Shown here: in pieces, positions 11,501 to 18,751 of the stretch
Numbering within the stretch: position 1 is the first letter of the stretch
Layout of the letters: each line of letters starts with the position of its first letter
NCBI GenBank assembly: GCA_947480015.1
Contig: CANKBS010000021.1
Coordinates: 1-60,501, forward strand
Length of the DNA stretch: 60,501 bases
Source of the DNA: Sphingobacteriaceae bacterium
Lineage (GTDB): Bacteria; Bacteroidota; Bacteroidia; B-17B0; Aurantibacillaceae
Direction: 5' to 3'
Position numbers and translations under genes: made by a program
Notes under the pieces: model-generated
The model's input: the letters and a program-made list of their open reading frames with translations, nothing else
What the model was told of the DNA's origin: nothing
The model's database searches: none

Positions 11501-13066
11501 AGTGTGGCAACCATAAATATTGTGAACGCGCAAACCACGCCCACGCCTGGAGGAACGGTTACCTACACCATTCTAGGTCCGCCTAGCAATTCGGCTTACG
11601 TGCCAAACGGCATATCAACATTTACGATTAATACTCCTGGTACCTGGACCCTCATCACCCGTGACATGAACAGTTTATGCGAATCAAAAGTGGAAGTATC
11701 GGTGCTTCAAAATACAATTGGTCCCGATGTTTCTGTCATCATTCCATCGAGCATATTAACCTGTGATCAACCCAGTGTTACTTTACAAGGACAAAGTACA
11801 ACACCTTCAACGAGTTTCAACTGGTCATTCCCCGGCACGCCCGGAAATTTGCCAAACAGTGATATTATCGTATTGGCCAATTTTGCAAACCGAACCAACA
11901 CACTCATTGCTAATTATACGCTAACAGTTATTGATAATAACAATACTTGTATTACTCGCACCATTGTTCCTATGGTTCAAAATTTATTTGTGCCTAACGC
12001 TATTATTAGTGGTGGTAGTGAATTAACTTGTAGCACCACGTCCATATCCTTAACAAATGGTAGTTCAAGTAATGTTCCACCAATTTTCACGAATGGCTTG
12101 CCGGTGGTGGCTTATGAGTGGAACGGACCTTCACCACAAACACCATTACAAGTTAGTTCAACGTATGTAGGAACCATACCTGGAACCTATACCATATTAG
12201 TTAAAGATTTAAATAATGGTTGTTTTGCTGTTGGAACAAAAACAATTGCCGATTCGCGCGTTTACCCGAGTATTAATAAACCTAGTGCTCCCGACGCATT
12301 TATATTAGATTGTGGGGCTACAAGCAGAACCATCACCCCAAATATTACTTTCGCAAATTCTGCCTATACTTATTCGTGGGACGCTGTGCCGGGCGCTACA
12401 GTAAGTGGTACCGATAAGGCCATACTTCTTACAAACACCATTGGTCAATATGTGATAACTGTGACGGACACAAAAAATGGTTGCCAAAGTACCGGTGTGG
12501 TAGAAGTGGTTAACGGAAGTTTAAAAGGCGATTTTAGTCCTGATCATTTATACGGTTATGCACCAATGGAGGTGAAGTTTACGAATACCTCACACTCAAG
12601 CATAGATAGTTTGAATATTATTTCGGTGTGGAGTTTTGGCAATGATTTATTCAATACCACTTACTCAGCCGCAGTGAGTCCTACTACCATTTACCAATTG
12701 GCCGGCACTTATACAGTTACTATGTATACCCACAAAGGCAATTGTATGGATACCGTTGTAAAAATTATCAGTGTCGAAATTCCTTCTGATCTCGAAATCC
12801 CGAATGTGTTTACGCCGAATGGCGATGGGGTAAATGATGTGTTTTTTCTGAAGGCTAATAATTTAACCGAAATAAAATTAAGTATTTACGATCGTTGGGG
12901 ACATAAAGTATTTGACGAAACTAGCGATAAGGGAAACATTGTTTGGGACGGTAAGAACCAATTAGCGAAAGAACTTCCTGAAGGGGTTTATTCTTATATA
13001 CTTACGGCTAAAGGTAAAGATGATCAAGCCTTTAAAAAGAATGGAACGATTACCCTCATTCGGTAA
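8594..13066 (+). CDS. Giant T9SS type B cargo protein with Cys-paired Ig-like repeats (paralogue 2)
   Basis: A 1490-residue tandem paralogue of the preceding gene, 75 bases downstream, with the same domain order throughout. It has a signal peptide ending near FLRAQAG, the FIENMGQF N-terminal domain with HPGADPDDVKIAYTGDV, the presumed propeller region, and the Cys-paired Ig-like repeats (TCSLSG, LGCNTRS, LTCDQPS, LTCSTTS, LDCGATS, each closed by a later Cys, often NGC). A PKD-like domain (YGYAPMEVKFTN...WSFGND) and a type B sorting domain (IPNVFTPNGDGVNDVFF, IYDRWGHKVFD, WDGKNQLAKEL) follow. Some stretches are identical between copies (for example PTYTVVSPQNFTLGCN), so this is a duplication that has since diverged. 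No secretion genes are nearby, so the T9SS machinery must be elsewhere. Confidence 0.88.
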   Translation: MKKSLLYLLAICFAFLRAQAGNGKHPDFVSNRDVFGSSVFIENMGQFDNDVKSVDKIYYALISDQEKIYFTNKGVLHQLIKTYPLTERQEEALEQGEHIFRKDPDVFYVKMTWLNANADIQIESSQKQSHYFSYWSADLISHTYKKLTYKNVYNHIDIEYIIPDDKEQGVKYTVVLHPGADPDDVKIAYTGDVEKIKLNNAGDVVIKTPLENLTEHKPQSFYMDKEKVNSKFKLENNILKFSFPDSYNPTKTLYVDPWVTAVSTLSTNNSAYDVDYDDNGNVFVYGGSQSCKIAKYSAGGVLLWTFAGTLATPAWNSAGISNFVVMRSTGKCYAGQGVQSGGARIIRLDANGVYDNLITPAAASWNEVWDLAYHCSTGNVYGMGGSTTSNQSAGILNQSTGNLVPTNFIGPFNTSNVGNDVVNYAIDDAGEFFWIYASNFTPTLSNQMAKINSAFTTTMWVGPSGFNTLNEYSNKNQYIPNPGSSNGYNCLAVNLSYLYFYDGKNIAAYNKATGAQIASAIVPGNILKRQGGIAVDDCNNLYLGGNDTIKSLHFNGTSFTALPPVLIGVTGTTNAAVYDLKMDRLNATLYASGKGFVGVYGAGNSGTCTPLNIICYNPNPQDYVICAGKSLSLTPANFLNLQNPTYSLQPGSVSSGNGTLVVTPTANTNYTTYVTGTTTNNVVLTLTAAVNVTVYAQPITFTQVTQATCLNPNNSFNLNLGFNPSSPAPSYTITWSPIPNGIGSPTQFTCAGVIAGGSYTASILAANGCSTAAVVNINAQPEQATFSVFPASGYILNCYNPTLTLNYSPATLNYTTTNGLTLAQCGPTTAFTTTNAANVFTITAVHPTSGCIKTQTFSIAQNFALPTSVITPTFQNITCSLSGIATVSATINPTINVVHQWLSPLGGSLSFTSANSYFTPGTPGTFTHIALNSSNGCFISKTFTVASSSGFPTYTVVSPQNFTLGCNTRSVATINIVNAQTTPTPGGTVTYTILGPPSNSAYVPNGISTFTINTPGTWTLITRDMNSLCESKVEVSVLQNTIGPDVSVIIPSSILTCDQPSVTLQGQSTTPSTSFNWSFPGTPGNLPNSDIIVLANFANRTNTLIANYTLTVIDNNNTCITRTIVPMVQNLFVPNAIISGGSELTCSTTSISLTNGSSSNVPPIFTNGLPVVAYEWNGPSPQTPLQVSSTYVGTIPGTYTILVKDLNNGCFAVGTKTIADSRVYPSINKPSAPDAFILDCGATSRTITPNITFANSAYTYSWDAVPGATVSGTDKAILLTNTIGQYVITVTDTKNGCQSTGVVEVVNGSLKGDFSPDHLYGYAPMEVKFTNTSHSSIDSLNIISVWSFGNDLFNTTYSAAVSPTTIYQLAGTYTVTMYTHKGNCMDTVVKIISVEIPSDLEIPNVFTPNGDGVNDVFFLKANNLTEIKLSIYDRWGHKVFDETSDKGNIVWDGKNQLAKELPEGVYSYILTAKGKDDQAFKKNGTITLIR

Positions 13067-13079
13067 TAGTTCCCTTTAA

Positions 13080-13493
13080 TTATTTTACAATAAGCACTAT
13101 TGTTTTTTGAGTGATGTTACCATCGCGGTCAACCATAGAGAATACCCATTTTTCGCTGCCGGCCTGATCACGCGCGCCAATTTTAATGTCCTTGCTATAA
13201 CTGTTAGCTTCATCGGTTGTAAGCCAATAGTTATAAAAGGTAGTGCTTACCGTATTGCCATCGTAATAATACGACACGTTATAACTCTTTAAATTGTCTT
13301 CCGTTTTGGTGGCACTTATCCCAACTAAAATGGTGTCTTTTCTATTCACAGTTTTATCTGCATCCGTATAAGCGCCACCGCTTTTTAAGCTCACCTCGGG
13401 TGGTACATGTGGATCGGCTTTTTTCTTTTTGCAGGAAAAGGAGAGTAGTAGTGCACTGCAAATCATTACAAAGACGAGAGTGAAATTTTTCAT
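13080..13493 (-). CDS. Small Ig-like lipoprotein of unknown function
   Basis: A 137-residue predicted lipoprotein. The signal peptide MKNFTLVFVMICSALLLSFSC ends in a lipobox with the Cys followed by KKKK, a form common in Bacteroidota. The mature part (PEVSLKSGGAYTDADKTVNRKD...ILVGISATKTEDNLKSYNVSYY...DRDGNITQKTIVLIVK) looks like one small all-beta, Ig-like domain. It lies 8 bases downstream of the decayed TonB receptor fragment on the same strand, so it was probably the lipoprotein partner of that receptor. The ORF itself is intact. I do not recognise a specific function. Confidence 0.7.
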   Translation of the reverse strand: MKNFTLVFVMICSALLLSFSCKKKKADPHVPPEVSLKSGGAYTDADKTVNRKDTILVGISATKTEDNLKSYNVSYYYDGNTVSTTFYNYWLTTDEANSYSKDIKIGARDQAGSEKWVFSMVDRDGNITQKTIVLIVK

Positions 13494-13500
13494 GGTGGTT

Positions 13501-13983
13501 TTAGTTAAAGTGAAATTTTAAATTAAGATTGATCGATCGTCCGATATTGTAAATACCAAAATATTTAAAACGCGACAAGTGATCGTAATAAGCTTCATTG
13601 AGTAAATTATTTCCTGCAATGGAAATGTTGAGCAATTTATTTTTGATTGGCCAATCAGCCCCAATGCCTGCGTTTACAAGCTGATAGGCGGGTGTAGCCG
13701 TTTCAAATTGATTGGCTTTGTTTTGGGCAAATACATAAATATATACCAAACTAACATAACAGTGTTTGAGTTTTTTAAATTTATCCGTTTTAAATTTTAC
13801 TTCGTTGTTTATTTTTTGTGCCGGAATAAATGGCAAATACTCATGTGCATCGGTTTGTCCAATTATACCTGAATAAGTCGAGCTTAACTGAACAAAGGGA
13901 ATGGATCGTGGATGAAGTTTGATCCCGCCCTCTAAGCCTTACAATGTGGCATTTTTTGAATGTAGCGGTACATGTGATTCAAA
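13501..13983 (-). pseudogene. C-terminal remnant of a TonB-dependent receptor (nonsense mutation, N-terminus lost)
   Basis: The open part encodes the typical end of a ZnuD/OprC-like TonB receptor: GGIKLHPRSIPFVQLSS, EYLPFIPAQKINNEVKF, LLNISIAGNNLLNEAYYDHLSRFK, and a closing beta-signal INLNLKFHFN. Reading the same frame upstream, the coding sense continues (ESHVPLHSKNATL, then a stop, then GLEGGIKLHP). A TAA at 13939-13941 interrupts it where homologues usually have an aromatic residue (the NATxYGxEGGIK pattern). Further upstream the frame runs only to about 13983 and then meets the terminator of the next gene. Plug and most of the barrel are missing, so this is a relic rather than a gene. 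Confidence 0.75.
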
Positions 13984-14000
13984 TTTAGGGTTTTTTGAGC

Positions 14001-14036
14001 AAAAAAAATCCCTTTTACAAAAGCAAAAGGGATTTT
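14001..14036 (-). terminator. Rho-independent terminator of the heme-type TonB receptor gene
   Basis: A 12-bp perfect stem (AAAATCCCTTTT at 14005-14016 pairing with AAAAGGGATTTT at 14025-14036) with an 8-base loop. Read on the minus strand it is followed by a run of eight U. It lies 18 bases past the stop of the receptor gene that ends at 14054. Confidence 0.85.
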
Positions 14037-14053
14037 AACAGAATTAAAACAAC

Positions 14054-16471
14054 TTACATTTTGTATCGCAAACTCAAGATGAAATTTCGACCCGAGGCAT
14101 TTATTCCACTCGAAAATACACGGTAGCGATTATCGGTCATGTTTTCGCAAGAAGCGTTAATTCGAATATTTTTAGTGAGGTTGTAACCTAGTCGAATGTT
14201 AACCGTAAACCAAGCCGGCATGTAGCCTAAAACAGGGTTCGCACTGTACAAGGCATTGTCTTCGCCCGAATTACTGTAATCGGCACTCGATTTTTTTCCG
14301 TTATATCTGACAAAAAATTCGGCATCGGTGTTTTTTTCTTTAAATATCAAACTGCTCTGTCCAAACATGGGTGGGATATGATCCAATGGCACCACAGTAT
14401 CTTTATTCACATCGGCATATCGTCCGTAGGTATAATTGATCACACTTTTAAAGGAGATGTTTTTATTAAAATCAAACTGAACACCTCCGCTAAACCCGCA
14501 AATATAAGCGCGGTTTTTGTTTTGAACGGCTTGTACTTTTCTTCTGCTACCACTCACTGTGATCGAATCGGAACCATTGTATTTGAAATCGGCTAATACC
14601 AGTGCGTTTTCGAGCAAGGTATAATAAGCCGTAAAATCGAATTTGTATTTTTTATTAAGGATTTTCGTTAAACTCATTTCAACATTACTGGCGTATTCAG
14701 GTTTTAAATTGGCATTGGGCACTACCATCATATTGCCCCCACTTTCAAACACACGACTCATGTCATCAATGTTAGGTGTTCTGAAACCTGTACTGAACAA
14801 CAAACTCACTTTATAATCATCATACTCCTTCCAGGTGAATCCTAAATTACCGGTTAGGGCGCTGTTGTTTTGTTTAGCATAACTATAAGGCGATTTAAAA
14901 AGTGTGGTGTCTTTAAATTTTGATTCCAGTGTATTGGCTGTAAATCGAAGGCCATCGGTAATCACAAAATTTTTAGTCATTTCCAAGGCATGTGATACAT
15001 ATATTCCCGCGGTGCTCATGCTGTTACCACCATCACCATATCGCGTAGAGGCCGCACCTTCGGTGTTTTTCACAATGTCCTCTGTTTTAGCGGTAGAAGT
15101 TACCTGATTACTTTGTATCTCTGCACCATAACGTAATTCGTGTTTTTCTTTGATGCGTTTGTATGCATCCACATTCAGCGAAACCACGGCCACATCTTCC
15201 ATTTGGCGGGTGCGATTATTACTTCTGAATCGGCGCGAAATGCGATCCTGATCAATTTTCTGATAAGCGGCTATCACTTTAATATTGTCGCTGAGCTTGG
15301 TAAGCTTGTCAAAATTTAAAGTATAAGCCGCCAGCAAACGTTTTTGCGGACCGTAATTCCATTCAGCATATTTTAAATTGGCGCCCGAAGTTTCTGTTAA
15401 ACGATCGTAACGTGGAATGTTTGACGATTGACTGTACTGAAAATTTAAATTATGTGTCAGGTATTTTCCGCTACGGATGTTAAAGCGCTGCATGAAATCA
15501 AATTGGGTATAGGCCGAGCCCACCTGCAGATTGTTGTCACTGTTTTTTACCATACTGTCGCGATTCCCAAACCGTTTTACATAATAGTTGCGGTCCCAGG
15601 CATTGGTATAGCCATTTAATTTAGTCGTGCCGCTCATCAAGTCGCCAAATTGCGAGGAGGTGTAATTGGTCATGGACGCAAAATTTTTCCAGCCCAGATT
15701 TAGATCCAGATGTACTGTTTTTTCATCACTCGCCTTGGCCGAACGTACAAAAGCATTGGCTTTTACCAGCATTTTATCGGTACTGCTAAACTCAGCATTT
15801 TTGGTATAAAAATGCATCACGCCCCCAAGTGCATCGCTGCCATAAATGGTGGAAGCAGGTCCAAACATCACTTCTGTACGTTCAAGCATGTTGGCGTCAA
15901 TTCCTATCACATCCTGTAAATGGCCGCCACGATAAATAGCATTGTTCATACGCACACCGTCTACCACCAATAACACCTTGTTGGCTTCAAAACCACGTAG
16001 CACTGGACTTCCGCCGCCAAGCTGACTTTTTTGAACAAACACCGCACCGGTATTTTGCAACACATCGGCAGACGTTGCTTGGTTGCCGAATTCAATTTCT
16101 TTTTGTTGAATTACAGTGATGGCGTAGGGGACATCTATTTTATGTTCTTTCTGACGGTTGGCTGAGAGCACAATCTCATCCATCATCACCGTTTTTGCGG
16201 TCAAACGAATTTCTTTATTGCTGCCGTTTTTTTCTTCTTCTGTTAACTGGTAAGGTAAATACGAAAGGTGATAAACACTGATCTCGCCGGTTTTATCCAG
16301 TTCGCTGATGTCGGCCTCACCTTTATTATTGCTGCTCACCAGTTTTTCGTTCTTGTCTTTAAATAGGACATTGGAAAGCGCTTCACGCGATGAATTATCA
16401 CGTACACTGAGGGTTTGGGTATTAGCTTGTATGCATAGCAATACAAAAAGTAAAAGAAAAATTCTCTTCAT
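14054..16471 (-). CDS. TonB-dependent receptor, hemin/hemoglobin-receptor type
   Basis: Outer membrane active transporter of 805 residues. After a signal peptide (MKRIFLLLFVLLCIQANTQ) comes a carboxypeptidase-regulatory-like domain (SVRDNSSREALSNVLF...) usual in Bacteroidota receptors. Next is a plug domain (DEIVLSANRQKEHKIDVPYAI, TSADVLQNTGAVFVQKS) with the signature LRGFEANKVLLVVDGVRMNNAIYRGGHLQDV and PASTIYGSDALGGVMHFYTK, seen in hemin/hemoglobin receptors (HmuR-like). The barrel ends in FILSLRYKM. The ATG at 16471 directly precedes the signal peptide and is preferred over a TTG six bases upstream. Heme is the best guess for substrate from the plug signature, but no heme lyase or HmuY-like partner is adjacent. 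Confidence 0.85.
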   Translation of the reverse strand: MKRIFLLLFVLLCIQANTQTLSVRDNSSREALSNVLFKDKNEKLVSSNNKGEADISELDKTGEISVYHLSYLPYQLTEEEKNGSNKEIRLTAKTVMMDEIVLSANRQKEHKIDVPYAITVIQQKEIEFGNQATSADVLQNTGAVFVQKSQLGGGSPVLRGFEANKVLLVVDGVRMNNAIYRGGHLQDVIGIDANMLERTEVMFGPASTIYGSDALGGVMHFYTKNAEFSSTDKMLVKANAFVRSAKASDEKTVHLDLNLGWKNFASMTNYTSSQFGDLMSGTTKLNGYTNAWDRNYYVKRFGNRDSMVKNSDNNLQVGSAYTQFDFMQRFNIRSGKYLTHNLNFQYSQSSNIPRYDRLTETSGANLKYAEWNYGPQKRLLAAYTLNFDKLTKLSDNIKVIAAYQKIDQDRISRRFRSNNRTRQMEDVAVVSLNVDAYKRIKEKHELRYGAEIQSNQVTSTAKTEDIVKNTEGAASTRYGDGGNSMSTAGIYVSHALEMTKNFVITDGLRFTANTLESKFKDTTLFKSPYSYAKQNNSALTGNLGFTWKEYDDYKVSLLFSTGFRTPNIDDMSRVFESGGNMMVVPNANLKPEYASNVEMSLTKILNKKYKFDFTAYYTLLENALVLADFKYNGSDSITVSGSRRKVQAVQNKNRAYICGFSGGVQFDFNKNISFKSVINYTYGRYADVNKDTVVPLDHIPPMFGQSSLIFKEKNTDAEFFVRYNGKKSSADYSNSGEDNALYSANPVLGYMPAWFTVNIRLGYNLTKNIRINASCENMTDNRYRVFSSGINASGRNFILSLRYKM

Positions 16472-16534
16472 GGTCAACGTTTTTTAATGAAATAATAAAT
16501 GAATGGTTGCTAAGCTTTTTTGAATAAAAGCTTT

Positions 16535-17089
16535 TTAAGAAACACTGCTTAGCGGAGGCTTTATTATTTTATGAGCATGTCCCTGACATAGGATGGAAAG
16601 AAAGTCAGTATTTATGGGTGTTGAAGAACGACTTGGTTTAAGATTAAAAACGTTTTCACCCGGTAAATAGGTTTGATTTAAAAACTGTTGAAGCAAAGTA
16701 AAAAGTAGCTTATTACTTTTTTTATTCAGATTAAAAAAGGCCTCAAAACTTTTATTTTCTTTTTCGTCACTGCTCAGAATAACTACAATGATGCCGTTTT
16801 TTACGGCAATGCTTTTTAAGTCGTAATAAGCGCCATTTAATACTAACTCCGTATTGTTTTCTTCCCAACGCAGGCCCTCCGTGTTTTTAAAAATTTCTGA
16901 AGCTTTAAAACGGAGTGTTTTTAATTCAGCATGCCCCGAAATACTGGCTTTTCTAAATTCTGATTTTTGTGTGTCAATATAGGAAATGAATAAAATAAAA
17001 CGAGCCGAGATCAAAAACAGGATCAGGATAAAGAGAATGGGAGATATGATTTTTAGGGTTTTCAACGGATTATATAACAAAAGTAACAT
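16535..17089 (-). CDS. Unknown protein with one N-terminal membrane anchor
   Basis: A 184-residue protein I do not recognise. It has one strong hydrophobic segment near the N-terminus (about residues 14-36: ISPILFILILFLISARFILF), then a soluble part with alternating strands and a Ser/Pro-rich end containing CQGHAHK. It lies on the same strand 63 bases upstream of the TonB receptor, separated by a weak AT-rich hairpin near 16512-16535, and may be co-expressed with it. The ATG at 17089 is the only start before the membrane segment. The short His/Cys motif could bind metal, but that is speculation. Confidence 0.55.
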   Translation of the reverse strand: MLLLLYNPLKTLKIISPILFILILFLISARFILFISYIDTQKSEFRKASISGHAELKTLRFKASEIFKNTEGLRWEENNTELVLNGAYYDLKSIAVKNGIIVVILSSDEKENKSFEAFFNLNKKSNKLLFTLLQQFLNQTYLPGENVFNLKPSRSSTPINTDFLSILCQGHAHKIIKPPLSSVS

Positions 17090-17172
17090 AATTTATGAAT
17101 TTCAGGCCCCCTGCTTAACATTCATGGGGTGATAAACTCTCCACATGGCTTCCTAATCTTGCCCTTAATCTT

Positions 17173-17180
17173 TAACTTTG
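17173..17180 (+). promoter_or_regulatory. Candidate -7 element TAACTTTG of the Nudix-YidD genes
   Basis: TAACTTTG matches the Bacteroidota -7 consensus TAnnTTTG exactly. It ends four bases before the GTG start at 17185, so initiation at the usual distance would give a leaderless or nearly leaderless mRNA. No good -33 TTTG is seen at the standard spacing, which lowers confidence. Confidence 0.4.
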
Positions 17181-17184
17181 CAGG

Positions 17185-17628
17185 GTGGGAAAAAACTTTA
17201 ATGTACGTGTGTATGGCCTCTTAATTCGTGAGGGAGCTCTTTTGGTGTCGGATGAATACATTAAAAAAAACAAGATCACTAAATTTCCCGGTGGTGGATT
17301 GGAGTTTGGTGAAGGAACCCGTGATTGCCTTAAACGTGAGTTTAAAGAAGAACTTGATTTGGAGGTTAAAATAGCCGAACATTTTTATACAACCGATTTT
17401 TATGTGGCCTCTTCCTTCGATACCAGAAGTCAGGTGATTAGCATCTATTATGTGGTTGAAGCACCAAAACTACTGCCATTTAAAGTAAGCAACGAACCTC
17501 ACGATTATATTTTAAAAGAAGGAGCTCAATCTTTTCGCTGGATAAAATTAAAACAGTTGAAAGAGAGCGATTTTACGCTTATTATCGACCGGAAAGTAGG
17601 CGAACTCATTTTGAAACGTTATGCTTAA
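17185..17628 (+). CDS. Nudix hydrolase
   Basis: A 147-residue Nudix-fold pyrophosphohydrolase that would cleave a nucleoside diphosphate linked to another moiety, in the cytoplasm. The Nudix box runs from Gly37 (GGLEFGE, then GTRDCLK, then REFKEEL) and contains the metal-binding REFKEE core; the usual Gly after it is Asp here. The C-terminal part (YDPKV-type helices, FRWIKLKQL) is normal for the family. The start is a GTG at 17185 immediately behind a promoter-like motif; no in-frame ATG fits the fold. YidD follows after 9 bases, probably as a two-gene transcript. The substrate cannot be told from sequence. Confidence 0.85.
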   Translation: MGKNFNVRVYGLLIREGALLVSDEYIKKNKITKFPGGGLEFGEGTRDCLKREFKEELDLEVKIAEHFYTTDFYVASSFDTRSQVISIYYVVEAPKLLPFKVSNEPHDYILKEGAQSFRWIKLKQLKESDFTLIIDRKVGELILKRYA

Positions 17629-17637
17629 TTTCACAAG

Positions 17638-17850
17638 GTGTTAAAAAAAATCCCCATACTTTTTGTCAGGTTTTATCAAATGGCTATTCGTCCTTTGTTG
17701 CCCAATGCCTGCCGTTACACCCCTTCCTGCAGCCAATATACCATTGATGCCGTGATTAAATACGGGGCTATGAAAGGAACTTGGCTGGGATTAAAACGGA
17801 TTTCGCGCTGTCACCCCTGGGGTGGACACGGATACGATCCGGTTCCATAA
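17638..17850 (+). CDS. yidD: Membrane protein insertion efficiency factor YidD
   Basis: A 70-residue protein with the complete YidD signature: [22 protein letters not shown] (three Cys), the [25 protein letters not shown] end, and an amphipathic N-terminus. YidD assists YidC in inserting proteins into the inner membrane. The usual partners (rpmH, rnpA, yidC) are not adjacent; here it sits behind a Nudix gene, a common arrangement in Bacteroidota. The start is a GTG. Confidence 0.95.
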   Translation: MLKKIPILFVRFYQMAIRPLLPNACRYTPSCSQYTIDAVIKYGAMKGTWLGLKRISRCHPWGGHGYDPVP

Positions 17851-17865
17851 GCGCTAATTTTTTTG

Positions 17866-17873
17866 TATTTTTG
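17866..17873 (+). promoter_or_regulatory. Candidate -7 element TATTTTTG of the MbnP-like gene
   Basis: TATTTTTG matches TAnnTTTG and ends four bases before the ATGATG start at 17878, the same spacing as upstream of the Nudix gene. No -33 element is obvious at 19 bases upstream. If used, the transcript would be leaderless. Confidence 0.4.
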
Positions 17874-17877
17874 ATAC

Positions 17878-18672
17878 ATGATGAAGTCGAAATTAATTCT
17901 CATGGCATTAGTGGCCGTATTTGTGAGTACTTCCTGTAAAAAGGATACAAAAACAGAAACTCCTGTTGATCCAACTCCAACGCCGGTACCTACAAATACC
18001 CTGGCACCTTCTGTGACTTTTAATTTTAAAGCCATGGCCAATTCCCAAACCTTAACACCCGTTTCAAAACATTATGCCGGGGTTTACAGCGATTTTTATA
18101 CCGTCACCAAATTCACCTATTATATTTCGAATGTAAAATTAAAACGGGCCGATGGTTTTGTTTTTGCAGAACCCGAATCCTACCATTTAATTAAACATGT
18201 GGAAGGTGCTACCAGCTTTACATTGAACGATGTTCCCGAAGGCACATACAACCACATTGAATTTTTAATAGGGGTGGATAGTCTGCGTAACTTAAGCGGC
18301 GCCCAAAGCGGAGCCCTGGATGTGGCCAATGATATGTTCTGGGATTGGAATACAGGTTATATCTTTTTTAAACTCGAGGGTTCATATGTGAGTTCCGGTA
18401 TGCCTAATGATGCCGATTATTCGATGCACATTGGCGGCTTTAAAGGGAAGTTCTCCTGCCTGCAAAAATGCAGTTACGATCTGGCAAGTCCCATTGTGGC
18501 TCAAAAAGGAAAGCAGTCGAACGTATTTAATAATGTGATTATTGACGAGATTTTTAAAACCCCCGTTACTTTTGGCTTCGATCAGTATTATTCTTCCATC
18601 ACCGAATCAACCTTTAAACTGATTTCAGATAATTACAAAGACATGATAGTATTGGATCATGTTGAAAATTAA
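17878..18672 (+). CDS. MbnP-family lipoprotein (possible copper/metal-binding)
   Basis: A 264-residue predicted lipoprotein: the signal peptide ends at TSC (residues about 18-20) followed by KKDTKTETP and a Pro/Thr linker. The main domain matches the MbnP type: VTFNFKAMANSQTL, then YTVTKFTYYISNVKLKRADG with the family's conserved YYISN, a SFTLNDVPEGTYNHIEFLIGVD segment, DVANDMFWDWNTGYIFFKLEG and a HIGGF motif. MbnP proteins were named from methanobactin operons, where they pair with the peroxidase-like MbnH. No MbnH homologue or cytochrome is visible here. The location next to a TonB receptor region is suggestive, but on the opposite strand. Confidence 0.8.
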   Translation: MMKSKLILMALVAVFVSTSCKKDTKTETPVDPTPTPVPTNTLAPSVTFNFKAMANSQTLTPVSKHYAGVYSDFYTVTKFTYYISNVKLKRADGFVFAEPESYHLIKHVEGATSFTLNDVPEGTYNHIEFLIGVDSLRNLSGAQSGALDVANDMFWDWNTGYIFFKLEGSYVSSGMPNDADYSMHIGGFKGKFSCLQKCSYDLASPIVAQKGKQSNVFNNVIIDEIFKTPVTFGFDQYYSSITESTFKLISDNYKDMIVLDHVEN

Positions 18673-18751
18673 GCCTTCAGCTTTTTGATTTATTAATATA
18701 CTACCTATCCGTTTTTTACTCACATATTCTTTTATTATTTTCCTGGCCTCC

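Noticed and set aside
14054-17089. Complete heme-uptake operon
   Set aside because: Only the receptor and one unknown gene are present; no HmuY-like hemophore, ABC importer or heme oxygenase is seen.
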